This document shows positions 7,591-16,411 of a stretch of DNA of 40,859 bases, piece after piece (position 1 is the first letter of the stretch; each line of letters starts with the position of its first letter). The notes below the pieces were generated by a model. The model was given only the letters and a program-made list of their open reading frames with translations, searched no databases and was not told the origin of the DNA. This DNA comes from an uncultured Collinsella sp. GTDB lineage: Bacteria; Actinomycetota; Coriobacteriia; Coriobacteriales; Coriobacteriaceae. Location: contig CAKTWW010000016.1 in assembly GCA_934630855.1 (NCBI GenBank), forward strand, positions 1 to 40,859. Reading direction: 5' to 3'. Made by a program: the position numbers and the translations under genes.

Positions 7591-8424
7591 CTACTGCGGT
7601 TGTTTGCCGATGTAAGCTAGGATGCCGCCATCGACGTAGAGGATGTGGCCGTTGACGAAGTTCGAGGCATCGGAGGCCAGGAACACGGCGGGGCCCTTCA
7701 GATCCTCGGGCGTGCCCCAACGGGCGGCCGGGGTCTTGGCGATGATGAACTGGTCAAACGGGTGACGACTGCCATCGGGCTGCGTCTCGCGCAGCGGCGC
7801 GGTCTGCGGCGTGGCGATATAACCAGGCCCAATGCCGTTACACTGGATGTTGGCCTCGCCAAACTCGGAGCAGATGTTCTTGGTGAGCATCTTCAGGCCA
7901 CCCTTGGCGGCAGCGTAGCCGGCGATGGTCTCGCGGCCGAGCTCGCTCATCATCGAGCAGATGTTGATAATCTTGCCGTGACCCTTGGCGATCATGCCGG
8001 GCAGGCAGGCTTTGGAGACGATGAACGGGGCGTTAAGGTCGATGTCGACGACGCGGCGGAAGTCCTCGGCGCTCATGTCGAGCATGGGGGTGCGCTGGAT
8101 AACACCAGCGTTGTTGACCAGAATGTCGGGCGTGGTGCCAAAATCGGCCTCGATCTTGGCGACGAGCTCGGCGACGACGGCCTCGTCGGTGACGTCGGCC
8201 ACGTAGCCGTGAGCCTCAAAGTCCAGCTCGCGGTAGTGCTTCTCGGCCTCGGCGACCTTGTCGGCGTGACGCGCGTTAAAGGCGATCTTGGCGCCGGCTT
8301 CGCCGAGCGCCTCGGCAATGGCCATGCCAATGCCATAGGTGGCGCCGGTTACGAGCGCGACCTTGCCATCCAGGCGGAAGCTGTCCATACCAAACGTAAA
8401 GTTGTCAGAATTCTTATCGGCCAT
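7591..8424 (-). CDS. kduD: 2-dehydro-3-deoxy-D-gluconate 5-dehydrogenase (SDR family)
   Basis: A 277-residue classical short-chain dehydrogenase. Visible motifs: the nucleotide-binding TGATYGIG at 26-33, NNAG at 104-107, and the catalytic triad Ser157, Tyr170 and Lys174 (YAAAK). KduD/DhuD reduces 2,5-diketo-3-deoxygluconate to KDG with NAD(P)H. Pairing with a DhuI-like isomerase makes this more likely than a generic SDR. The start ATG 8424 is chosen over 8460 because TTGGAG lies 5 bases before it. The upstream region contains operators resembling those of the PTS operon, so both are probably controlled by the LacI protein at 8610-9632. Confidence 0.85.
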   Translation of the reverse strand: MADKNSDNFTFGMDSFRLDGKVALVTGATYGIGMAIAEALGEAGAKIAFNARHADKVAEAEKHYRELDFEAHGYVADVTDEAVVAELVAKIEADFGTTPDILVNNAGVIQRTPMLDMSAEDFRRVVDIDLNAPFIVSKACLPGMIAKGHGKIINICSMMSELGRETIAGYAAAKGGLKMLTKNICSEFGEANIQCNGIGPGYIATPQTAPLRETQPDGSRHPFDQFIIAKTPAARWGTPEDLKGPAVFLASDASNFVNGHILYVDGGILAYIGKQPQ

Positions 8425-8469
8425 CTTGCTCCAATCGTTGTGGAATGACTGACAAGGCAAGTGTCGGCT

Positions 8470-8563
8470 AGTAAACCGGTTTTGTCAACGTTGGTTTCAA
8501 ATTTATCACTTTACGTGGTAAATCAGTGAACTATAAATAGCTGGTCTTAGTAAATTGGTTTTT
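8470..8563 (-). promoter_or_regulatory. LacI-type operators upstream of kduD
   Basis: AGTAAACCGGTTTTGT (8470-8485) and AGTAAATTGGTTTTT (8549-8563) match the pattern GTAAA-YNRG-TTT seen also at 9675 and 11735-11760. They lie between lacI and kduD, consistent with repression of kduD and the isomerase. Confidence 0.65.
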
Positions 8564-8609
8564 CAGACTTGAACAAGACGTCGTTAGTTAGGAAAGAAGC
8601 AGCCTGCTC

Positions 8610-9632
8610 CTACAGCGTGCTCTCATTCCAGTTGATAGAACAATCGAGCACCTGATGCGTCTCGACCTGCTCTTTTTCGGCAATTAAATCGAGCAGGATG
8701 CGCGCGGCGGTCTGACCCTCCTCGCGTGCCGGTTGTTCGACGACCGAAACCGAGGGGGAGGCAACGTTGACCCATTCGGTGTTATCGAAACCCAAAAGAC
8801 CCACGGTGTTGGGCATGAGGGGGTAATATGCCTTGCAGCATTTATAGATCTCTGGGAGCGCCCAGCAATTGGGGGCAAAGATGAGCGTCGGCGTTGAGCC
8901 GTCGATGTTTGCTGCCAGGAAGCCCTCGAGCTTTTCACTGTCCACCTGGTCGTTCTCAATCAGGAATTGCGTAAATCCCAGGTCATGAGCCTCGAGCGCG
9001 TCAACAAACCCGCTAAAGCGCTCAATGCGGCTGGAGATGAGTCCCGGCGTGGCGGTAACGACCAAAAAGCGCTTATAGCCCTTTTCGATACAAGCCTCGA
9101 CGGCACGATACGATGCCTCGTAATTATCCGTCTTGACCCAGTTGGAACTAAAGTCGTACAGCTTGGAGTCGATAAAGACGAGGGGCTTGCCACTTTCGCT
9201 GATGGACTTGCTGATCTCTTTAAAGCGAGCGGTCGGTTGAACGATAAAGCCGTCAACACCCAGTGCGATGAGGCGATCGATGTAGGCCAACTCCCCCTGC
9301 TTATCGAAATTCGAGGCGCATACCAGCATGCGGTAGCCCTCGGCGCTGGTGACGGTGTCGATACCCTTGACCAGCTGGTTTGCAAACGTATTGGTGATAT
9401 CGCCAATGATAACGCCGATCATCTGGCTGCTCTTGGCATTCATGCCGCGGGCAAGGGGGCTCGGCTCGTAGCCGGTATCATGAATAGCCTTGCGAATGCG
9501 CGCCTGCGTCTCGTCGCTCATACGATCGGTTTTGCCATTGAGGTAGAACGAGACCGTCGTCTTGGACGTGCCGGCCATGGCCGCGATCTCTTTGATCGTC
9601 ACGCGCTTCTTTGCATTGTTTTGGCTGGCCAT
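8610..9632 (-). CDS. LacI-family regulator of the uronate PTS locus
   Basis: A 340-residue LacI/GalR repressor. The N-terminal helix-turn-helix reads VTIKEIAAMAGTSKTTVSFYLNG, followed by a hinge and a periplasmic-binding-like sensor domain (MIGVIIGDITNTFANQLVKGI, LLGFDNTEWV). Start ATG 9632 puts the helix-turn-helix in the usual position about 10 residues in; the longer frame to 9698 adds a tail with no family resemblance. It sits between kduD (same strand) and the divergent DUF2264 gene, with matching operator-like sites in front of both and in front of the PTS genes. The inducer is probably an unsaturated uronate or a pathway intermediate; that is inference. Confidence 0.85.
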   Translation of the reverse strand: MASQNNAKKRVTIKEIAAMAGTSKTTVSFYLNGKTDRMSDETQARIRKAIHDTGYEPSPLARGMNAKSSQMIGVIIGDITNTFANQLVKGIDTVTSAEGYRMLVCASNFDKQGELAYIDRLIALGVDGFIVQPTARFKEISKSISESGKPLVFIDSKLYDFSSNWVKTDNYEASYRAVEACIEKGYKRFLVVTATPGLISSRIERFSGFVDALEAHDLGFTQFLIENDQVDSEKLEGFLAANIDGSTPTLIFAPNCWALPEIYKCCKAYYPLMPNTVGLLGFDNTEWVNVASPSVSVVEQPAREEGQTAARILLDLIAEKEQVETHQVLDCSINWNESTL

Positions 9633-9672
9633 AGGACGGCTTCTTTCTACGGGGGTTCTTAGGGTACGTTGA

Positions 9673-9762
9673 TTGTAAATCAGTTTACCATCGTTCATTG
9701 ATTACATATGAGCGGGTGTACCAGTGGTTTTCGTACAATAGCCCCCGAATAATCGGTTTACG
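9673..9762. promoter_or_regulatory. Divergent lacI/DUF2264 control region with operators
   Basis: GTAAATCAGTTTAC (9675-9688) is a near-perfect operator of the same pattern as those before kduD and the PTS genes, and AATCGGTTTACG (9751-9762) is a second half-match. The region serves lacI on the minus strand and DUF2264 on the plus strand, implying autoregulation. Confidence 0.6.
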
Positions 9763-9824
9763 TAATCGTTTGCCTCTCTTGCGGATATGATATGGAAGAC
9801 CGCAGGACAGGGGGAGTAATGAAG

Positions 9825-11633
9825 ATGAATCCGCAGCGCTATTCGCTATCGACGAGGGAAGACCTCGTTACGTGGGCTTGCGATTTGCTGCCCGATCCGT
9901 TTTCGTGTCCCGAGAACGTCGGCGCTTCCTTTCGCGCGCCAATTCGCGGTTTTGAGTGGGGCTCTCGTCCCCTTTGGGCGGTTTTTTCGCTGGTCAAGGG
10001 CGGCATGTCGCCAGATGACTCCCGTGTGCGTCCCTTTTTTGACTACATTGCAAGAGGTCTTACGCTAGACGATCCGGATGCGTTTGAGGACCCGACGCTC
10101 GAGAGGCGCCAGATTGTTTTCGAGCAGGTCGTGTACGGCTACGGCCTTCTTTGCCTGGGCGAAGATCTGCTCAACTGCTTTAGTGCCGATCAACAGAGGC
10201 GCCTGGTCGAGTGGCTCAATGCGGCAAACACTGTCGAACTGCCCTGGGGCAGCTGGTTTCTCGCCCGTGTACTTATCAACTGCGGTTTGCGTAAATGCGG
10301 GTTGACTTATGATTCCGATCGTCTAGCAGCGGATGCGGCGGCCGTCGAAAACATGCATGTTGGGAATGGTTGGTACGAGGACGGAACACCGTTTCAGCTC
10401 GATACGTACGTGGGTTCTGCGTTCCATTTGATTTCTCTGCTGCTCGAGCGCTATGCGACTTCGAATCCGTTGGGGAGCTGCATCGAGCGTTCGAAGGCTT
10501 TTGCAAAAGACTACCGTTATTGGTTCGACGTGCAAGGTCGAGCCCTACCGTTTGGTCGTAGCCTTACGTACCGTTTTGCGCAGGCTTCGTTTTGGAGTGC
10601 TGCGGCGCTGATGGGGGATGAGGTGGCCCCTGCTGCCGAGGCCAAGGACCTCCTTTTGCGCCATCTGTCCTGGTGGCATGATCATGCTGGCGATCATTGT
10701 TTGTCGTCGATCGGATATCGCTATCCCGGCGCGCCCGTGCGTGAGGATTACTCGAGCCCCGGTGCTTCTTTTTGGGCGTTTAGGGCTTTCCTGGTTCTGG
10801 CACTGCCAGAGGATGATCTCTTTTGGCAAATTGAGCCTCGTGCCGCAAAATTGGGAAAGCTGCATGTTGAGGAAGAGGCCGCCGTTCTAATCGAGTCGGG
10901 CGCGCATCACACTTATATGCTCTCGGCAAAACAGTACTGTGCTTCGGGCATCATGGGTCGTTATTCAAAATACGGCAAGCTGTGTTATTCGACGGCGTTT
11001 GGATGGAATGCCTCGGTCGATGGGACCGGAATCGGAAACTTTGCCGTCGACAGCGCTCTGGCGCTGTCGATTGCGGGGACGGATCAATTCGCCAGCCGTG
11101 GGCGCATCGAGGGCTATGAGATCCATGACGGGTACGTATATAGCCTATGGGGCTACGGCACGATTGCACATGTAGAGACATGGCTGGTTCCGGTGGACGA
11201 GTTTAGGCATATTCGAATCCACCACATTGAGTCGTCGCTACCGTTGGAGACCTACGAGGGTAGTTTTCCCGTGTTTGGATGGAGCTCCAAGTTTGATTGT
11301 GCCGAGCGTGAGCTGGGTTCGATCAAACTCAAACGTAGTTCCTCTGCATCGCTCGGAGAAGCCGATAACTTTGGGCAGGAAGCCGGCATCGAGGACATCT
11401 CGGTCTGCCGCGAAATAGTCGAACACAAACTCAAACAAGTTGGACTCGGTACCCTCGTTAAGGATTTTGTCTCTGATTGGGATGAACGTGAGGCTGTTGC
11501 CGTGCGTCAGAACCCGTCGACCAATATCTATAGCTGGGAGCAGAATGCTGTCCCGGCGCTCAAGACAAAAAAGGCCGCGCACTCTTTCCACTTAGGCTGC
11601 CTTGTATATGGAAATCCCGGAGAACTCGGCTAG
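9825..11633 (+). CDS. DUF2264 family protein, probable glycoside-active enzyme
   Basis: A 602-residue DUF2264 protein. It shares blocks with the second copy at 21034-22737, for example YRFAQASFWSA here and YRFAQSGFWS there, NGWYEDG/DGWYKDG, and LPFGRS/VPYGRS, showing they are paralogues. DUF2264 proteins are predicted (alpha/alpha)6-barrel enzymes found in pectin and other uronate-polysaccharide loci; I recall a link to the glucuronidase family GH154 but am not certain. No signal peptide is visible, so it should act in the cytoplasm. ATG 9825 is preferred because GGGGAG (9811-9816) is 8 bases upstream; ATG 9819 would leave only 2. A uronidase role on imported oligosaccharides is inference. 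Confidence 0.75.
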   Translation: MNPQRYSLSTREDLVTWACDLLPDPFSCPENVGASFRAPIRGFEWGSRPLWAVFSLVKGGMSPDDSRVRPFFDYIARGLTLDDPDAFEDPTLERRQIVFEQVVYGYGLLCLGEDLLNCFSADQQRRLVEWLNAANTVELPWGSWFLARVLINCGLRKCGLTYDSDRLAADAAAVENMHVGNGWYEDGTPFQLDTYVGSAFHLISLLLERYATSNPLGSCIERSKAFAKDYRYWFDVQGRALPFGRSLTYRFAQASFWSAAALMGDEVAPAAEAKDLLLRHLSWWHDHAGDHCLSSIGYRYPGAPVREDYSSPGASFWAFRAFLVLALPEDDLFWQIEPRAAKLGKLHVEEEAAVLIESGAHHTYMLSAKQYCASGIMGRYSKYGKLCYSTAFGWNASVDGTGIGNFAVDSALALSIAGTDQFASRGRIEGYEIHDGYVYSLWGYGTIAHVETWLVPVDEFRHIRIHHIESSLPLETYEGSFPVFGWSSKFDCAERELGSIKLKRSSSASLGEADNFGQEAGIEDISVCREIVEHKLKQVGLGTLVKDFVSDWDEREAVAVRQNPSTNIYSWEQNAVPALKTKKAAHSFHLGCLVYGNPGELG

Positions 11634-11728
11634 CTAGCTGAGAATGCCGATGAACGGTAGATATATCGCCGTGAACGGTTAATTCAATCGAATGAAAAGA
11701 AAGCAATGCATTTTAAGCACCTTTTTTG

Positions 11729-11760
11729 TACAATGTAAATCGGTTAGTAAACCAGTTTGC
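11729..11760 (+). promoter_or_regulatory. PTS operon promoter with two LacI-type operators
   Basis: A -10-like TACAAT (11729-11734) is followed at once by GTAAATCGGTTA (11735-11746) and GTAAACCAGTTTGC (11747-11760). The operators would sit at the transcription start, the usual repression position. A good -35 is not evident. Confidence 0.6.
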
Positions 11761-11785
11761 TAAACAAGAAACCAAGGGGAGTCAG

Positions 11786-12217
11786 ATGGGCAAGCAAGTC
11801 GTATTGATCTCACACGGAAAGCTGTCCGCCGGTGTTGCCGACGCAGTCTCGATGGTGTTTGGCGCCAACGAGGAGCTCTCGTATTTGGGGCTCGCTCCCG
11901 ATGGAAACGTGGTCGAGCTTATCGGTGGTCTTCGCGATCGCGTGGCTGCCAACCCGGAAGATCAGTTCATCGTGATTGCCGATATCTTTGGCGGCAGTGT
12001 TTGTAACCAGAGTCTGCAGCAGTTTTCGGAGTTCGATAACGTCGTGCTGCTCTCGGGCTTGTCTATGGGGCTCGTGCTATCCATTTTGGCAATGCCCGGT
12101 GAGCTCTCGCAGGCCCAGATCGACCAAGCTGTTACCGATGCGCGCGAGGGCACCAAGGTGGTCGAGCTCATCAGGGCCGACACCCCCGTCGACAGCGGCG
12201 AGGATGACTTCTTCTAA
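11786..12217 (+). CDS. PTS mannose-family EIIA component
   Basis: A 143-residue EIIA domain of the mannose (Man) PTS family. LISHGKLSAG at 7-16 carries the phosphorylated His10; DIFGGSVCNQ near 72-81 is also typical. It accepts phosphate from HPr and passes it to EIIB. The start ATG 11786 follows AAGGGGAG. First of four consecutive EII genes; the operon has LacI-type operators just upstream. Together with a GH88 hydrolase downstream, this resembles PTS systems that import unsaturated uronate disaccharides. Confidence 0.9.
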   Translation: MGKQVVLISHGKLSAGVADAVSMVFGANEELSYLGLAPDGNVVELIGGLRDRVAANPEDQFIVIADIFGGSVCNQSLQQFSEFDNVVLLSGLSMGLVLSILAMPGELSQAQIDQAVTDAREGTKVVELIRADTPVDSGEDDFF

Positions 12218-12260
12218 GCCAGAAAGATCTGAAGCAAGGTTTCAAGAAAAGGAGTTTCAA

Positions 12261-12743
12261 ATGATTACTATGGCACGTGTCGACGACCGTCTGATTCATG
12301 GTCAGGTTGCCGTCAAGTGGAGCAAGGAGCTCAACATCAGCCGCATTATCGTGGCTTCTGACAGCATCGCCAAGAATGCCGTTCAGGTCGCAGCTCTCAA
12401 GGGAGCCGCTCCTTCTGGCGTCAAGGCTGCCATCCTTCCAATCGAGAAGGCTCAGGGCATCCTCAACGATCCTCGTTCCAAGGACATGAGGATCCTACTC
12501 GTTTCTAACGATCCTCGAGATATTCTTGCCGTGCTTAAGGGCATCGAGGAGCGCCCCGTTCTTAATGTCGCAAACTTCGGCCGCATCAACGGACCGATCG
12601 GCGACAAGCAGAAGGTTTCCGATTCTGTTTATCTCACCGAGGATGACAAGGTCGTCCTTAAGGAAATCTCCGGCATGGGTGTCGAGATTATTCATCAGCC
12701 GGTTCCCGAGAACGACCGCAAGGATCTGATGAGCCTTATCTAG
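12261..12743 (+). CDS. PTS mannose-family EIIB component
   Basis: A 160-residue EIIB domain with the signature ARVDDRLIHGQV, phosphorylation site His13. It transfers phosphate from EIIA to the incoming sugar bound by EIIC/EIID. The start ATG 12261 has AAAAGGAG at 12247-12254. It is a separate protein, not fused to EIIA as in E. coli ManX, which is the arrangement of N-acetylgalactosamine/uronate-type systems. Confidence 0.9.
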   Translation: MITMARVDDRLIHGQVAVKWSKELNISRIIVASDSIAKNAVQVAALKGAAPSGVKAAILPIEKAQGILNDPRSKDMRILLVSNDPRDILAVLKGIEERPVLNVANFGRINGPIGDKQKVSDSVYLTEDDKVVLKEISGMGVEIIHQPVPENDRKDLMSLI

Positions 12744-12813
12744 GCAACTACGTCTGCGGTAGAGGCCTTGCCGTAGGCGATTGCAATACGTATGAATCTG
12801 AAGGGAGAACGTA

Positions 12814-13683
12814 ATGGACGTTACTGCCGCCCTTATCGTCGGCCTTACGCTGATGGGGGCAAAGTTCTTTGATTGGTGGGCTTCGACCCAGCTCGCACGC
12901 CCGATTTTCTGTGTTGCTATCCTGGGCGCCCTGCTTGGCCATCCTACCGAGGGCATTATCCTCGCAGCCCAGCTCGAGCTTGTCTTTATCGGCAACGTGA
13001 GCCTCGGCGGCGTCATGCCGTCCGACATCACCATGGGCTCGATCTTCGGTGGTGCTTTTGCCATGCTGCTCGGCCAGGATATCGAGGTCGCTATGACGCT
13101 CGCCATTCCTTTGTCTGCCCTGGGCACGCTGCTTTACTCCTGCATGAAGGTTGTCGTGACTTCGCTCGTTCCTAAGTTCGAGCAGCTGCTGGCCAACCAT
13201 AACTATGCTGGCTACAACCGCCTGTGGATTACCCAGTTTGTGTGCTTTGAGCTCTGCTACTTCATCCTCGGCTTTGTCTGCACCCTTGCCGGTCAGCCCG
13301 TCGTGTCTGCTTTCGTCGCCGCCATTCCGGCTTGGCTCAACGCCTCCCTTAAGGTGGCTGCCGCCGCTCTTCCCGCACTCGGTCTTGCCCTGCTGCTCAA
13401 GCAGCTTTACACCAAGGAAGCTTTCCCGTATTACTTCCTGGGCTTTGGCCTGGTGGCCTTCTTTGGCTACAGCAAGGTGACCGGCGCCACGCTCGCTGAC
13501 GGTGCGATTACGGTTGCAAGCGCTAACACCCCGCTGCTTTCGCTGGTCGAGATTGCCGTGATCGGCGGCGTCATCGCTGCGGTAACGATCTTTAACGAGC
13601 TGCGTCGCATTGACGACAAGGCTGCCGCCAAGCAGGTTTCCGCATCTTCCGCCGATGATGAGGAGGATTTCTTCAATGACTAA
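12814..13683 (+). CDS. PTS mannose-family EIIC permease component
   Basis: A 289-residue integral membrane protein of the EIIC (Man/Aga/Sor) family: hydrophobic throughout, with the QLELVFIGNVSLGG segment near 50-65 and GSIFGGAFAMLLGQDIEVAM following. With EIID it forms the sugar translocation channel. It ends with an acidic cytoplasmic tail (DDEEDFFND). The next gene, EIID, starts before this stop (8-base overlap), so the two are translationally coupled. Confidence 0.9.
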   Translation: MDVTAALIVGLTLMGAKFFDWWASTQLARPIFCVAILGALLGHPTEGIILAAQLELVFIGNVSLGGVMPSDITMGSIFGGAFAMLLGQDIEVAMTLAIPLSALGTLLYSCMKVVVTSLVPKFEQLLANHNYAGYNRLWITQFVCFELCYFILGFVCTLAGQPVVSAFVAAIPAWLNASLKVAAAALPALGLALLLKQLYTKEAFPYYFLGFGLVAFFGYSKVTGATLADGAITVASANTPLLSLVEIAVIGGVIAAVTIFNELRRIDDKAAAKQVSASSADDEEDFFND

Positions 13684-14557
13684 CACCGCTGTCGCTACGG
13701 AGCCCAAGAACGGGCTGACCGAGCAAAAGAAGAAGAGCATCGTTCGCCGTCTCTTCACCCGCGTTTGGTGGCTCATGTTCTGCACGTCCTACACCAAGCA
13801 ACAGGGTACTACCACTGTCTGGCAGCTCGAGCCGTTTATTGCCGACATCTATGGCAGGGATACGGACGAGTACTATGACGCCCTGCAGCGCCACCAGAAC
13901 TTCTTTAACACCACGCCTATGTTCGCTTCGTTCATCTACGCCATTGTTATCTCGATGGAGTACGAGCGCAAGGCTGCTCTCGATGCCGGCGAGGAGTTCG
14001 ACGATAACTCGATCGAGGCTATCAAGGTCGCCCTCATGGGTCCCATCGCCGGTATTGGCGACTCTATCCAGCTTTCCTGCCTGCGCGTTATCGCCACGGG
14101 CGTTGCCATCGGCTTCTCTCAGCAGGGCTCTTGGCTCGGCCCCATTCTGTTTGCCCTTATCTACAACATCCCCAATCAGATTATTCACTGGTTCTGCGGT
14201 AGCTTGGGCATGAAGCTCGGTACCGGCTTTATCACCGAGGCTATGGCATCGGGCAAGATGCAGGCCTTTACCAAGGGCTTTACGGTTCTGGGCATGATCA
14301 TGGTTGGCGCTATGACCGCCCAGTTCGTAACGGTCACCACCACGCTTGTCATCCCCACCGGTGGTGCGACCTTCAACCTGCAGGCCATGCTCGATTCGAT
14401 CCTGCCGGGCATCGTTCCGTTGGCGATCACCATGGGCTCCTTTGCTTACCTGCGTAAGTCCAAGTCCAAGAACAGCGCAATGATCCTGCTCGGCATCATT
14501 TTGGTGCTCTGCGTCATCTGCACGCTGCTTGGTATTACCGGCGGCACAGTGGCCTAA
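13676..14557 (+). CDS. PTS mannose-family EIID component
   Basis: A 293-residue EIID protein. Typical features are the amphipathic N-terminal region, the LEPFIADIYGRD and FNTTPMFASFIYAIVISME segments, GPIAGIGDSIQ near 120-130, and C-terminal membrane helices. The start ATG 13676 lies within the EIIC gene. A hairpin with a T-run follows at 14577, suggesting partial termination before the hydrolase genes. Confidence 0.9.
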   Translation: MTNTAVATEPKNGLTEQKKKSIVRRLFTRVWWLMFCTSYTKQQGTTTVWQLEPFIADIYGRDTDEYYDALQRHQNFFNTTPMFASFIYAIVISMEYERKAALDAGEEFDDNSIEAIKVALMGPIAGIGDSIQLSCLRVIATGVAIGFSQQGSWLGPILFALIYNIPNQIIHWFCGSLGMKLGTGFITEAMASGKMQAFTKGFTVLGMIMVGAMTAQFVTVTTTLVIPTGGATFNLQAMLDSILPGIVPLAITMGSFAYLRKSKSKNSAMILLGIILVLCVICTLLGITGGTVA

Positions 14558-14576
14558 CACACCTAAGTCCGTTGTT

Positions 14577-14615
14577 GGGCGGAGGCGGCGAGGGCCTCCG
14601 CTTCCGCCCTTTTTA
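14577..14615 (+). terminator. Intra-operon hairpin terminator after EIID
   Basis: GGGCGGAGGC (14577-14586) can pair with GCCT/CCGCCC up to 14609 with a bulge (alternatively GCGGAGGC with GCCTCCGC), followed by a T-run (14610-14615). The next gene starts 20 bases later on the same strand, so read-through probably sets a lower level of the downstream enzymes. Confidence 0.75.
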
Positions 14616-14634
14616 TTAAGGAGGTAGTTCACGT

Positions 14635-15279
14635 ATGGGTTTGGGGTATGCAATTGCCGTCATCGCGGTTCTAGCAATCGTATTTACCGCCGGTGGATTC
14701 TACCTTCGCTTTCGTTTGTACCGCGACCTAAACGCCGCAGCGCGTGAGGGAGACCTCGATTGGTTCTTTAGCAAGATCGATGGATTTGGTGCAAAGTTTG
14801 CCCTGTCAGTTTTTGCGCGTGAGCGCCTGCGCTTTATTGCGCTTTCTCGTCGAGGTGACAAGGAGCAAATGGCTGCGGTCTACAACGACCTCATGCACCT
14901 TAAGCTCAACGATGCGCAGCGTTCCATGCTGCTGGCAGATGGTTTCGACGCTTTTGCGGCCAATGGCGATCGCAAACATTGCCATCGCATTCTGGTCGAA
15001 ATGCCAAAGGCTGGCATGACCGAACAACAGGTGAGGGCTTATCGCCGTCACTTCGATGTTGTCGTTTGCCACAACGGTCAGATGTATAAGACGGCACTGG
15101 AGAACAAATACGCGACGCTATCGGGGCGTCGGCGCGGATACGCCGCTTATTTGCTCTCGCACATTTTTAGCGAAACAAATCGTAAGCGCTCACGGGACTA
15201 TCGCGAGGAAGCCGTGCGGCTTCTAGATATTCCGGCGGACCAGCTAACAAGGAGGATTCATGTCAACACGACCGTTTAA
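14635..15279 (+). CDS. Unknown membrane-anchored protein in the PTS operon
   Basis: A 214-residue protein I do not recognise. Residues about 4-25 (GLGYAIAVIAVLAIVFTAGG) form one transmembrane segment, followed by a basic stretch (RFRLYRDL) and a helical, charged cytoplasmic part with TPR-like character (helix pairs around AAREGDLDWFFSKIDG, RLRFIALSRRGDKEQM, and AANGDRKHCHRILVEMP). It has a strong AGGAGG ribosome site and overlaps the GH88 start by 20 bases, so it is co-expressed with the hydrolases. It could tether or scaffold cytoplasmic enzymes at the PTS permease; that is speculation from topology and position. Confidence 0.6.
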   Translation: MGLGYAIAVIAVLAIVFTAGGFYLRFRLYRDLNAAAREGDLDWFFSKIDGFGAKFALSVFARERLRFIALSRRGDKEQMAAVYNDLMHLKLNDAQRSMLLADGFDAFAANGDRKHCHRILVEMPKAGMTEQQVRAYRRHFDVVVCHNGQMYKTALENKYATLSGRRRGYAAYLLSHIFSETNRKRSRDYREEAVRLLDIPADQLTRRIHVNTTV

Positions 15280-16411
15280 CCTTTGTTCCGAAGATGCCGC
15301 ATGGCTTGACGCGACGTATGCCAAGCTCATTGAACGCTTTGGCGCTGAGCGCGATCGTGTTGGCGGCAAGATTCCTTACATCGCTGAAGATGGCGAGTAC
15401 AAAAAGGACATGTCTGCCACGCCGGAGGATTTGATTTGGTGGACGAATGGCTTTTGGCCGGGCATCCTGTGGCAGTGCTATGGCGCCACAAAGGATGAGA
15501 AGTTTTTGCAGGCGGCGCGCAAGGTCGAGGATAGGCTCGACGGTGCATTCGATCGCTACACGGGCCTTCACCACGACGTTGGCTTTATGTGGCTGCTTTC
15601 GGCGGTGGCTGACTATCGCCTGACGGGCAACGAGCGCAGCCAGGCTCGTGGTCTTCATGCAGCGCACCTTCTGGCCGGCCGCTACAATCCGCGCGGTAAG
15701 TTCATTCGCTCGTGGAACCGCGATCGCGCCGGCTGGGTTATCGTCGACTCGATGATGAATATTCCGCTGCTCTATTGGGCGAGCGATACGCTTGACGACC
15801 CCCGTTTTACTTATGTGGCCGAGGACCATGCCGATACCGTAATGAACAATACCGTTCGCGGTGACGGTTCGTGCAACCACATCATCGTGCTCGATCCGCA
15901 TAATGGCGAGCTGCTCGAGACGCCAGCAGGTCAGGGCTATGCTTCGGGCTCGAGCTGGAGCCGCGGTCAGGCATGGGCAGTATACGGTTTTGCGCTCTCG
16001 TATCGCCACACCGGTGAGCAGCGCTACCTCGATACCGCCAAGCGCGTCGCCAATTACTTTACAAGCCAGGTTTCTTTGACGGGCAACGTGGCTAAGCTCG
16101 ACTTCCGCCAGCCCGTCGACGTGGATTGGTGGGATGCGCTTGCCGGTTGCATTGCCGCGTGCGGCATGCTCGAAATCGCCCGTTCCTGCGAAGGCGCGGA
16201 GCGCGATGAGTGGGTCACGTGGGCGCTCAAGATCCTTCGTGCGACTGATGAGCGTTTTTGCGATTGGAATATCGAGCATGACGGCGTGGTCACCATGTGT
16301 TCTGGTGCTTATTTCTCCGAGAAAGACCGCCATGTCCCCATGGTCTACGGCGACTATTACTTCCTCGAAGCGGTTCTGCGCCTGGCGGGGAAGGATACGC
16401 TGCTGTGGTAG
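15260..16411 (+). CDS. ugl: GH88 unsaturated glucuronyl/uronyl hydrolase
   Basis: A 383-residue GH88 enzyme. The two catalytic Asp residues known from Bacillus UGL have clear counterparts, Asp106 (HHDVGFMW) and Asp163 (VDSMMNIPLLYWAS), and the SSWSRGQAWAVYGFA block is present. It hydrates the unsaturated uronyl end of di- or oligosaccharides, releasing 4-deoxy-5-ketouronate and the remaining sugar. There is no signal peptide: it acts in the cytoplasm on PTS-imported material. The start ATG 15260 follows AGGAGG and overlaps the preceding gene. GH88 with a mannose-type PTS is the arrangement of glycosaminoglycan disaccharide use in streptococci, but the GH28 and GH43 neighbours here point to a plant-type glycan. 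Confidence 0.88.
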   Translation: MSTRPFNLCSEDAAWLDATYAKLIERFGAERDRVGGKIPYIAEDGEYKKDMSATPEDLIWWTNGFWPGILWQCYGATKDEKFLQAARKVEDRLDGAFDRYTGLHHDVGFMWLLSAVADYRLTGNERSQARGLHAAHLLAGRYNPRGKFIRSWNRDRAGWVIVDSMMNIPLLYWASDTLDDPRFTYVAEDHADTVMNNTVRGDGSCNHIIVLDPHNGELLETPAGQGYASGSSWSRGQAWAVYGFALSYRHTGEQRYLDTAKRVANYFTSQVSLTGNVAKLDFRQPVDVDWWDALAGCIAACGMLEIARSCEGAERDEWVTWALKILRATDERFCDWNIEHDGVVTMCSGAYFSEKDRHVPMVYGDYYFLEAVLRLAGKDTLLW

